From contig CAIYOL010000232.1 of NCBI GenBank assembly GCA_903927855.1, positions 1 through 7,199 on the forward strand: a DNA stretch of 7,199 nucleotides. The letters run 5' to 3'. Of this stretch, positions 1 through 5,539 are shown in pieces. Position 1 is the stretch's first letter. Each line of letters starts with the position of its first letter. The translations under genes and the position numbers were made by a program. The notes below the pieces were generated by a model, which saw only the letters and a list, made by a program, of their open reading frames with translations, had not been told where the DNA came from and searched no databases. This stretch comes from an uncultured Planctomycetota bacterium (lineage in GTDB: Bacteria; Planctomycetota; Phycisphaerae; Sedimentisphaerales; Anaerobacaceae).

Positions 1-18
1 GCCTAGATTATGAGAATA

Positions 19-1026
19 TTAACGGAATTGCTCAATATCTCCAAGCCAGGCGTCAAGTAACTGTAATTCTTCCCGACCGACTAAGGACATATTGACTAAT
101 TTTTCGTAACAGAGTTTAAGGTTATCGCTGATTTTTTCAATGCCTGATTCCAGAGGCAGAGACTCCAAAGCTTCGCGGATTTCGCTATTGTGCAGGTAGC
201 CGGGTATTTCGTCGTTGAAATCCCGCAGCAGATTATGTACGTTTCGTTCCTGTTTCATAGTCGGTTCGTGAAATAAAACTGCCCAGTTATTGAGCCAGAC
301 AATTCTCTGCGCGATGAAACTTCGCCAAATATCCGTCATTCGAAAAGAGCAATATGACGGCAAATAAAGCAGTTCAAATGCGTCTGGCCACCACGTGGTG
401 TTTTGGCTATTAAAGGGACACCAGCAGCCGTTAGTTAGTGCAACTCGACGCTCTGTTGTAAAGGTTTGTGGAAGCGGTAAAACAAGACGATATATCGCAT
501 CAACATCAGGGTTCTCATCGGCCAATCCCTGCTGAATAGGACAATCAATTTCCGTTGCGTTAAGCGACTGGTATGGAGGAACCTGTTCCTGAATTTTTTC
601 CAGAGGAAAGCCGCGAGGCCAAATATTCTTGTCGGTAAAATAGCGATAAACGTTTACCCAACCACCGTTCTGGAGAACCGGAATGTTTTGAATTCGCTGC
701 CGTCTATCCCAGAACTGCTGATAAGGAATGTTATCATCGTCGGTTTCAATAATAATCGATGTATCATCTCTAATTGCGAGAAGATAGCCGATGTTTTTTC
801 GAGCATAGCGCCTTGTCGGACACAATTGAGCAAATTTTAGCTTTGTTTGCTTTTGTCTTTTCAAATCATAAAAATCGCAGCCATCAAGATGAAATTCGGC
901 GGGACTGGCCTGGTCACCTATAACAATGAAGTGATATTCTCTTTCACTACAGCCCTGGGCCAATTGCTGAAGAATCTTGTTGGGAGCAGCAATAGATGTC
1001 ACAATAACACAAACTTTGTCTTTCAT
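19..1026 (-). CDS. STELLO/DUF288-like glycosyltransferase
   Basis: This 335-residue protein resembles the STELLO (DUF288) family, best known from plant Golgi glycosyltransferases and nematode homologues. Seen here: an N-terminal beta strand VCVIVTSI with no signal peptide, GDQ at about 38-40, the block RRYARKNIGYLLAI at 72-85, and an acidic ETDDDN at 94-99 that fits a metal/nucleotide-sugar binding DXD motif. Further conserved-looking blocks are GLADENPDVDAIYRL (167-181) and CPFNSQNT..WWPDAFELLYLP (203-223). It lacks the N-terminal membrane anchor of the plant proteins, so it should be a cytoplasmic or peripheral enzyme. It is the last visible gene of the corA-manA-GT2 transcription unit, 26 bases after the GT2 stop. 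The ATG has no clear Shine-Dalgarno sequence in front of it. Family membership is fairly secure; donor and acceptor are unknown. Confidence 0.8.
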   Translation of the reverse strand: MKDKVCVIVTSIAAPNKILQQLAQGCSEREYHFIVIGDQASPAEFHLDGCDFYDLKRQKQTKLKFAQLCPTRRYARKNIGYLLAIRDDTSIIIETDDDNIPYQQFWDRRQRIQNIPVLQNGGWVNVYRYFTDKNIWPRGFPLEKIQEQVPPYQSLNATEIDCPIQQGLADENPDVDAIYRLVLPLPQTFTTERRVALTNGCWCPFNSQNTTWWPDAFELLYLPSYCSFRMTDIWRSFIAQRIVWLNNWAVLFHEPTMKQERNVHNLLRDFNDEIPGYLHNSEIREALESLPLESGIEKISDNLKLCYEKLVNMSLVGREELQLLDAWLGDIEQFR

Positions 1027-1052
1027 AAAACTGAGTGTTTTCCCGTCAAAAA

Positions 1053-1808
1053 TTATAAATTACCAGCAAGCCGTTTTCCAAATAATCGAAATAAATTACT
1101 AAATGCATCAATAATAACTGCAAAATTTACGTTCTGGCTGGGTGCACGATAGTGTATCGGCACTTCGACTATGCGCATATTTCGACAATATGTTTTTATT
1201 TCAGTCTGAAAAAAGTGTCCTCGCGATTGAATTCCTTTGTCCACTACTTTCCGCAGGGCGGCATTGGTGAACATCTCGAAGCCGCTAGTCATATCTTTGA
1301 GTCTTGTGCCGAGCAAAAGATTGGTCAGGACGCTCCCGGCATAACTAATAAAATAACGGCTCAACGGGGCCTCCGTAAATTTTCCGCCTTTACAGAAACG
1401 GCTGCCGAAAACACAGTCATACCCTTCGGCCATCTTATCAAAAAACTGCGGGATTTGTGAAGGATGATGGCTGAAACTCGCGTCAATTTCCAATATCCAG
1501 TCGCAACCGGCATTTAAGGCCTCTCGATATCCTCTGACATACGCATCCACAACACATCTATCCTCGGGGGCCCATATTACTTTAAGCTGGGGCACTTTAT
1601 TCTGAAGCTCTTTGAGTAAATCAATGGTGCCATCTTTGCAGGCATTGTCCAAGACTGCAAAAAACATTACAGATTTGAAACCTCTGCACTGTTCCAGCAC
1701 TGCTTTTACAAATTCTACGGCGGTCGACCGTTCGTTGGCCATCGGGCATACAATTCCCAAATTTACATCAGAAAACCGAAGGTTGTTGCTGGTTTTGAAA
1801 CTATTCAT
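1053..1808 (-). CDS. Family 2 glycosyltransferase (DPM1-like fold)
   Basis: A 251-residue GT-A glycosyltransferase similar in layout to dolichol/polyprenyl-phosphate mannose synthases. Visible motifs are CPMANE (21-26, in place of the usual PxYNE), DNACKDGT (54-61), EIDASFSHHPSQIP (107-120, the DXD region), GSRFCKGG (135-142), DMTSGFEMF (172-180) and EVPIHYR (215-221). The second aspartate of the common DAD motif is serine. It has no C-terminal transmembrane segments, so it is probably cytoplasmic or membrane-peripheral. The start codon lies only 7 bases after the manA stop, with a weak purine-rich GAGAAAG in front, so translation is probably coupled to manA. By neighbourhood it may transfer a mannose-derived or other hexose to a lipid or glycan acceptor, but the substrate cannot be read from the sequence. 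Confidence 0.88.
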   Translation of the reverse strand: MNSFKTSNNLRFSDVNLGIVCPMANERSTAVEFVKAVLEQCRGFKSVMFFAVLDNACKDGTIDLLKELQNKVPQLKVIWAPEDRCVVDAYVRGYREALNAGCDWILEIDASFSHHPSQIPQFFDKMAEGYDCVFGSRFCKGGKFTEAPLSRYFISYAGSVLTNLLLGTRLKDMTSGFEMFTNAALRKVVDKGIQSRGHFFQTEIKTYCRNMRIVEVPIHYRAPSQNVNFAVIIDAFSNLFRLFGKRLAGNL

Positions 1809-1815
1809 TTCTTTC

Positions 1816-2763
1816 TCATAAAGATACTATCAGGTATTGTGTATCGTCGGCGAATTGCATCGCTCCTTCGTAAGCAGCAGGTACAAGCAAGCAATCACCC
1901 ACCCTGAATTCAACAGAAACCTCATCGTCTCCGAGGATTTCTCCAGAGCCGGTTAAAATAATCAGCGTTTTCATTTTGCCTGGCGAAAGAAGCGTTTCGC
2001 AGCCTTTGGCCTGATGTCCTTTGTCTATTTTGAAGTATTCACAATCAACCAATCGACCTACGGTGGTTATCGGAAAATTGCTGCCTGCAGCGTTAAAGTT
2101 AATGCTTTCCAATGCTTCCTCGATATGCAACGGCCTGGCTTTGCCGGTATCATCAACTCTGTTCCAGTCAAAAACGCGATATGTCGTATCAGACGGCGTT
2201 TGAATCTCGGCAATTAATAAACCCGCTCCGATGCTGTGGGCGGTGCCGGCGGGAAGGAAGTGGCACTGACCGGTCTCAACCGGCACTTTTTCCAGCAGTT
2301 CGGCAACACTGCCCTTTTTTATCGCTTTGGAAAATTCTTCTCTTGTTACGCCTTTTTTGAGCCCTTTATAAATCACGGCTCCTGGCACAGCGGATATGAC
2401 ATACCAGCACTCAGTTTTGGGGTTGCCTTTGCCCATTCTGCGACAGGTTTGTGAATCAGGGTGAACCTGCACACTCAAGATGTCCTCGGCGTCGATGAAT
2501 TTAATCAGCAGCGGAAAATGCCCTGAGAAATTCTTATCACCTGTTATTTCTTCCGGATATTTTTTGATTGCGGAGTTAAGAGTTTGACTGGTCAATTCAC
2601 CGTTTGCGATTACGGATTTATCATCCGGCAAATCAGCCAATTCCCAGCTTTCACCGATTTTTTCAAAAGGCGGAATATCTTTGTTGAATACCTCTCGCAG
2701 CTTCTGTCCGCCCCATATTCTCTTTTTGTAAATCGGCTCAAATTTTAATGGATACAGGTTCAC
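1816..2763 (-). CDS. manA: Mannose-6-phosphate isomerase, class I (short form)
   Basis: Interconverts fructose-6-phosphate and mannose-6-phosphate in the cytoplasm, feeding GDP-mannose synthesis or allowing mannose use. The 315-residue length matches the short, Bacillus-type class I enzymes. The zinc cupin signature is intact: SVQVHPD (97-103, Gln99 and His101), KTECWYV (116-122, Glu118) and PAGTAHSIGAG (171-181, His176), followed by the active-site stretch YRVFDWNR (195-202). IGESWELAD (36-44) is also typical. The start is GTG at 2763-2761. Reading upstream in frame, the next stop is the corA TAA itself and no ATG intervenes, so GTG is the only conventional start that keeps the conserved N-terminus. 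No Shine-Dalgarno sequence is obvious, which suggests coupling to corA 24 bases upstream. Sits directly before two glycosyltransferases. Confidence 0.95.
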   Translation of the reverse strand: MNLYPLKFEPIYKKRIWGGQKLREVFNKDIPPFEKIGESWELADLPDDKSVIANGELTSQTLNSAIKKYPEEITGDKNFSGHFPLLIKFIDAEDILSVQVHPDSQTCRRMGKGNPKTECWYVISAVPGAVIYKGLKKGVTREEFSKAIKKGSVAELLEKVPVETGQCHFLPAGTAHSIGAGLLIAEIQTPSDTTYRVFDWNRVDDTGKARPLHIEEALESINFNAAGSNFPITTVGRLVDCEYFKIDKGHQAKGCETLLSPGKMKTLIILTGSGEILGDDEVSVEFRVGDCLLVPAAYEGAMQFADDTQYLIVSL

Positions 2764-2787
2764 GCGGCAGTCTTTAGTTCCGATATT

Positions 2788-3708
2788 TTACCAACGTCTT
2801 GTCCACCACAAAAGTCCCAAAGTCATGCTCGATAAGGCGGCTAAAGCGATAATGACCCAGAAGGATATCGGGTCATTGTGGACAAACGGCATCTGGACGT
2901 TCATCGAGAAGATACTTACAACCAGCGTCGGCAGCATAATCGCAATGGTCAGAATCGTCAGCATTTTAATGCGGATATTGAGGTTGTTGGCGATAATTGA
3001 TGCCCTTGCGTCCATCAGGCTTGAAAGCACCTGTGAATATATGTTGGCCTGCTCACGGCACTGGCTGTTCTCGATGGTAAGGTCATCGAGAATTTCTATG
3101 TGTTCCTGGGTTAAACCTACCTTGGTGGCACTGTTCTTAAGCCTTTCTATAAGGACACCATTTGAGTTTATGGCAGTGACGTAGTAGACCAGACTCTTTT
3201 CGAGCGTAAAAAGATTAAGCAGATACTTGTTTTCCATCGAAGTACTTATCAACTGTTCAATAGAGCTGGAAAGCATATTTATAGCCCTAAGATGTTCAAG
3301 GAAGTGAAAGATTGAGCGGTTAATCATTTTGAGGAGAATATCCTGGATGGACTGAACCTTCATAAAAGGCCTGCCCTCAAATAATGGCGCTTCATCGGCA
3401 TTCACTATTATGAGTTTATCCTTGAACATAAAAACGCCGGTAGATGCTATTCTGAACAGGAAATTATCTTCGGCGGCATAATGTCTCGGCCGTTTAAAAA
3501 TCATCGCAACGTGCTCCGGCTCGAACTCAAGACGCGAGAGCTCGTCGGGGTCAAGCGAGGAATTCAGGGTATGCTCGTCAATTTTATACTGTTCGATAAG
3601 TTGCTTTTTTTCTTCGTCGGTCGGGGCGGTATAAACGTATACCAACGGCACCGCATTGTCGTCTTCCTGCAGCCTGCCGTTGTCGGATATATACATTCGT
3701 TTTAACAT
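2788..3708 (-). CDS. corA: CorA-family divalent cation transporter (SMN variant)
   Basis: A 306-residue CorA-type channel, expected to form a pentamer in the inner membrane and carry Mg2+ or a related divalent cation. The cytoplasmic domain spans about 1-245 and includes a long predicted helical region (about 115-245). Two C-terminal membrane segments follow, at about 249-267 and 281-301, ending in the basic tail TRRW. The loop after the first segment normally carries the signature GMN; here it reads FSMNVQMP (267-274), with serine in place of glycine. Met-Asn and the following NVxMP-like context are kept, so it is clearly a family member. ATG start, with GAGGT six bases upstream and a promoter candidate further up. 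It is the first gene of a four-gene minus-strand unit leading into manA. The functional link between cation transport and the glycan genes is unclear and may be incidental. Confidence 0.92.
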   Translation of the reverse strand: MLKRMYISDNGRLQEDDNAVPLVYVYTAPTDEEKKQLIEQYKIDEHTLNSSLDPDELSRLEFEPEHVAMIFKRPRHYAAEDNFLFRIASTGVFMFKDKLIIVNADEAPLFEGRPFMKVQSIQDILLKMINRSIFHFLEHLRAINMLSSSIEQLISTSMENKYLLNLFTLEKSLVYYVTAINSNGVLIERLKNSATKVGLTQEHIEILDDLTIENSQCREQANIYSQVLSSLMDARASIIANNLNIRIKMLTILTIAIMLPTLVVSIFSMNVQMPFVHNDPISFWVIIALAALSSMTLGLLWWTRRW

Positions 3709-3713
3709 CTTCT

Positions 3714-3718
3714 GACCT
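3714..3718 (-). promoter_or_regulatory. Strong ribosome binding site of corA
   Basis: The minus strand reads GAGGT, six bases before the corA ATG. This is the clearest Shine-Dalgarno sequence of the four-gene unit; the downstream genes have weak or no visible sites, consistent with translational coupling from corA. Confidence 0.7.
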
Positions 3719-3757
3719 CGAAAGCCAATTGCTTGCCACGAAAACTCTAATCTTTTG

Positions 3758-3786
3758 ACTGTATCTATCTAAGGCACGCAAGTCAA
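3758..3786 (-). promoter_or_regulatory. Predicted sigma70-type promoter for corA-manA-GT unit
   Basis: On the minus strand, TTGACT (3786-3781) matches the -35 consensus at five of six bases. It is followed by a 17-base spacer and TACAGT (3763-3758), a four-of-six -10 match. The predicted start lies about 40 bases upstream of the corA ATG. Inferred from sequence only. Confidence 0.5.
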
Positions 3787-3872
3787 GCGTAGTAATTGAT
3801 TTTCTATTGTTTTTTTCCCGTTCTTTTCACAGCAGGGTGAGGCACACCGGCCTTAGAGATGCTTTCGGAATT

Positions 3873-4295
3873 TCAGACGCACCGGGGGCAAAGACCTTCA
3901 AGATGTACCTGCTGACGATGGATAATGAAACCTTTTTCCAACCCCTTCGCAATCGGCATAGATACTTCGGCCATACAATTTATTGCACCACAGCTTACAC
4001 AGGTAAAATGCGGATGGCACTGCGCCTCGGTACACCGGTCGGCAAGCTCGAAATGTTCGGCCCTTTTATGAATAAATACCCGATGCACCAGTCCTGCTCC
4101 GACCATACTTTCCAATACCCTATACACCGTTACTTTGTTGGCACTTCTCTTGCTCATCGCAGTGATAATCTCATCGGCCGATTTCGGCCTCTTAGCATTC
4201 AGTAAAACCTCAAGAATTGTTCTTCGTGGAACGGTTCGCTTCATTTTTGCCGAGCATAACAGCTTATCGACTTGTTCTTTTATCTGCGTTTTCAT
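3873..4295 (-). CDS. Fur-family metal-responsive repressor (possibly Zur)
   Basis: A 140-residue Fur-superfamily transcription factor. The N-terminal winged helix is at about 20-75, with the recognition-helix region NKVTVYRVLESMVGAGLVHRV (53-73) typical of the family. The C-terminal dimerisation and metal domain has HFELADRC (81-88), CHPHFTCVSCG (93-103) and CPRC (135-138). The CVSC/CPRC cysteine pairs (99, 102, 135, 138) should hold the structural zinc. His81, Glu83, Cys88, Cys93, His94, His96 and His131 are candidate sensor ligands. The Cys-rich sensor region and the neighbouring ZIP transporter favour zinc sensing (Zur), but iron or manganese sensing cannot be excluded. It is the last gene of a three-gene operon, 51 bases after zip, and probably represses its own operon through the palindrome at 5373-5387. 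Confidence 0.93.
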   Translation of the reverse strand: MKTQIKEQVDKLLCSAKMKRTVPRRTILEVLLNAKRPKSADEIITAMSKRSANKVTVYRVLESMVGAGLVHRVFIHKRAEHFELADRCTEAQCHPHFTCVSCGAINCMAEVSMPIAKGLEKGFIIHRQQVHLEGLCPRCV

Positions 4296-4346
4296 TGGTT
4301 TCTTTCTACGCTGTTCAAATCGTCAACCACTCAGGCCGAGGACGGC

Positions 4347-5072
4347 TTAAACGAATCTGCTCACAAGGAAAACGAATAACAGGCCTGCTGCGGTAAGACC
4401 AATCATTTTCAGGGAAGAATGTTTGCTGTGTGCCTGTGGCAGGATGTCACTGGCGCCGATGTACATCAGGAAACCCCCGAAAAAGCCCAGATATAGAACG
4501 AGGTAATAGGGCGGCAGGGTGAAAAGCAGCGTCGAAGCGGCCCCCAGAATCGGGGTCAGGGCATCCAGCAATAAAAACCACTTGGCTCTTCCGGGGCTGT
4601 TTTTGTTCACCAGCATTAATGTGACCGTGTTCATACCGTCTGTAAAATCGTGGGATATGACCGCGATTGCGACCAGAATGCCCACCGACCTGCTGGCTTG
4701 AAAACCAAGACCGATACCGACGCCATCCATAAAACTGTGACCTGCCAGGGCGAGCGCGGAAAGGATTCCCACCTGTGGATGTGTGTGGATGGCGTAATGT
4801 TCTTCGTGGGCGTGATGGATTAGAATGCTCTTTTCGAGAACGTGGAAAATCATATAGCCGGCCACAAAAGCAATCATCGCCCCTGTCGGGTCAAAATTAT
4901 GCTCTTTGACCTCGTTTATTATTTCCGGCATAATGTCAAAGCTGAAAACGCCGACAAGTACCCCCGCGGTAAAACACATAATGGCGTGCAGTTTATCCTT
5001 GAATTTGATAGAGAACAATCCGCCGAAAAAAGTGGAGAAAAACGTTGCAATCGAAAATATAACAGCTTCCAT
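4347..5072 (-). CDS. ZIP-family metal transporter
   Basis: A 241-residue inner-membrane transporter of the ZIP (ZupT/GufA-like) family, which imports Zn2+, Fe2+ or Mn2+. About seven to eight hydrophobic segments are visible. The metal-binding helices carry GHSFMDGVGIGLGF (111-124, TM4) and SHDFTDGMNT (140-149, TM5). These correspond to the family's HNxPEG and HExPHE-type motifs, with aspartate at the acidic positions (Asp116, Asp145). GGFLMYIGASDILPQAH (199-215) matches the later conserved helix. The loop before TM4 is His-rich: HHAHEEHYAIHTH (86-98) has six histidines in 13 residues, a common metal-handling feature of ZIP loops. ATG start with AAAGGG upstream (7-base spacing). Second gene of the operon, between the small Cys-rich protein and the Fur-family repressor, which strongly suggests metal-repressed uptake. 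The metal is inferred, not shown. Confidence 0.92.
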   Translation of the reverse strand: MEAVIFSIATFFSTFFGGLFSIKFKDKLHAIMCFTAGVLVGVFSFDIMPEIINEVKEHNFDPTGAMIAFVAGYMIFHVLEKSILIHHAHEEHYAIHTHPQVGILSALALAGHSFMDGVGIGLGFQASRSVGILVAIAVISHDFTDGMNTVTLMLVNKNSPGRAKWFLLLDALTPILGAASTLLFTLPPYYLVLYLGFFGGFLMYIGASDILPQAHSKHSSLKMIGLTAAGLLFVFLVSRFV

Positions 5073-5087
5073 AAATATACCCTTTCA

Positions 5088-5104
5088 CGTCGCTGACGGC
5101 GACG
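5088..5104. repeat. Small inverted repeat in the small-protein/zip gap
   Basis: CGTCGC, a 5-base loop and GCGACG form a perfect 6-base-pair GC-rich hairpin 15 bases upstream of the zip start on the minus strand. No T-run follows it on either strand, so it is not a standard terminator. A second short dyad, GAAAC-G-GTTTC (5110-5120), lies next to the stop of the upstream gene. These may affect message processing or zip translation, or may be chance. Confidence 0.4.
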
Positions 5105-5119
5105 GTCTTGAAACGGTTT

Positions 5120-5338
5120 CTAAAAAAAACTCATGATCTTCAGCCAAATAGTTCTACACATCACCGAGAGTGAAACAAATATAAATCCTATAAATGCGCC
5201 CACCCCAAATCCAACAGGACACGCAGGTTTGCCACAGCAGGGGCAGACAGAAGATACTGAATATAATGCGCTAATCGTAAGCCACCATCGCAAAAAGGAA
5301 GAGCGGTATATCTTATTTAATGTTTTACCTATCCACAT
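5120..5338 (-). CDS. Small Cys-rich membrane protein of the metal operon
   Basis: A 72-residue protein of unrecognised family. Residues about 15-31 form a hydrophobic segment (FLRWWLTISALYSVSSV), followed by a cysteine cluster CPCCGKPACPVG (32-43) and a second long hydrophobic segment with small residues (about 42-60). Cys61 lies after it, before a short basic end. It therefore looks like a two-helix membrane hairpin with a CPCC...C cluster that could bind metal or be redox-active. The frame is open further, to a TTG at 5377, but I chose the ATG at 5338. It has AGGA five bases upstream, and the predicted -10 and operator lie between it and the TTG, so an 85-residue form is unlikely. First gene of the operon with zip (47-base gap) and the Fur-family repressor, implying a role in metal homeostasis. 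No function can be assigned from similarity. Confidence 0.78.
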   Translation of the reverse strand: MWIGKTLNKIYRSSFLRWWLTISALYSVSSVCPCCGKPACPVGFGVGAFIGFIFVSLSVMCRTIWLKIMSFF

Positions 5339-5343
5339 ATCTT

Positions 5344-5347
5344 TCCT
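5344..5347 (-). promoter_or_regulatory. Ribosome binding site that decides the small-protein start
   Basis: The minus strand reads AGGAAAGATATG: AGGA with a 5-base spacer before the ATG at 5338-5336. The alternative TTG start at 5377 has no such site and lies upstream of the predicted -10 box. Confidence 0.7.
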
Positions 5348-5360
5348 GACCTTGCCGGAT

Positions 5361-5388
5361 ATTTTAACCAAATGCAACTAAGTTGCAA
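5361..5388 (-). promoter_or_regulatory. Predicted promoter of the small protein-zip-fur operon
   Basis: Minus strand: TTGCAA (5388-5383) as -35, a 16-base spacer, and TAAAAT (5366-5361) as -10, five of six to consensus. An A-rich stretch at 5391-5406 just upstream could act as an UP element. Transcription would start near 5354, leaving a leader of about 15 bases that holds the AGGA site. The Fur-type palindrome overlaps the -35 and spacer. Confidence 0.6.
5373..5387. promoter_or_regulatory. Fur-family-type operator palindrome (7-1-7)
   Basis: TGCAACT-A-AGTTGCA is a perfect 15-base palindrome with a single central base, the 7-1-7 geometry typical of Fur, Zur and PerR boxes. It sits on the -35/spacer region of the metal operon's promoter, so binding would block RNA polymerase. 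The operon's third gene encodes a Fur-family protein, its likely ligand. I saw no second full copy in the window. The actual regulator is inferred. Confidence 0.7.
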
Positions 5389-5449
5389 GTAAATTTTCTG
5401 TTTTTTCAGGTGGGAAATGCAAATAGCTGCTCATCGGATTAGAAAGCCG

Positions 5450-5478
5450 TTGCAGAATCAGATACAAATGGGTAAATT
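5450..5478 (+). promoter_or_regulatory. Weak promoter candidate for ribF
   Basis: TTGCAG (5450-5455), a 17-base spacer and TAAATT (5473-5478) form a modest sigma70-like match about 60 bases upstream of the ribF ATG. The rest of the 5388-5539 gap shows no FMN riboswitch-like conserved blocks and no convincing small ORF. An alternative, TATAAA at 5531, lies too near the start codon to serve as a -10. Confidence 0.3.
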
Positions 5479-5539
5479 GATGTTGCCAGCAGCGGCAGAG
5501 ACTTGATTGTTATGAGCTGGGCAAGACAGGTATAAATAA

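Noticed and set aside
847..1152. 101-codon plus-strand open frame across the STELLO/GT2 junction
   Set aside because: Overlaps two well-supported minus-strand genes and has no recognisable motifs.
3836..3848. GGTG-AGGCA-CACC hairpin after the Fur-family gene as a terminator
   Set aside because: Only four base pairs, and on the minus strand the following sequence is A-rich instead of a T-run. No convincing terminator is visible in 3709-3872.
3807..4205. 132-codon plus-strand open frame opposite the Fur-family gene
   Set aside because: Antisense shadow of a clear Fur-family coding region; its translation shows no family features.
4334..4346. GCCG-AGGA-CGGC hairpin between zip and the Fur-family gene as a terminator
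   Set aside because: Four-base-pair stem with no T-run; the operon context favours read-through.
5339..5377. Longer 85-residue version of the small Cys-rich protein starting at TTG 5377
   Set aside because: The TTG lies inside the operator palindrome and upstream of the predicted -10 box, and has no ribosome binding site. The ATG at 5338 has AGGA at ideal spacing.
5484..5497. TGCC-AGCAGC-GGCA hairpin in the ribF leader
   Set aside because: Four-base-pair stem, likely chance; no linked regulatory feature seen.
5388..5539. FMN riboswitch upstream of ribF
   Set aside because: None of the conserved RFN-element blocks is recognisable in this 150-base stretch.
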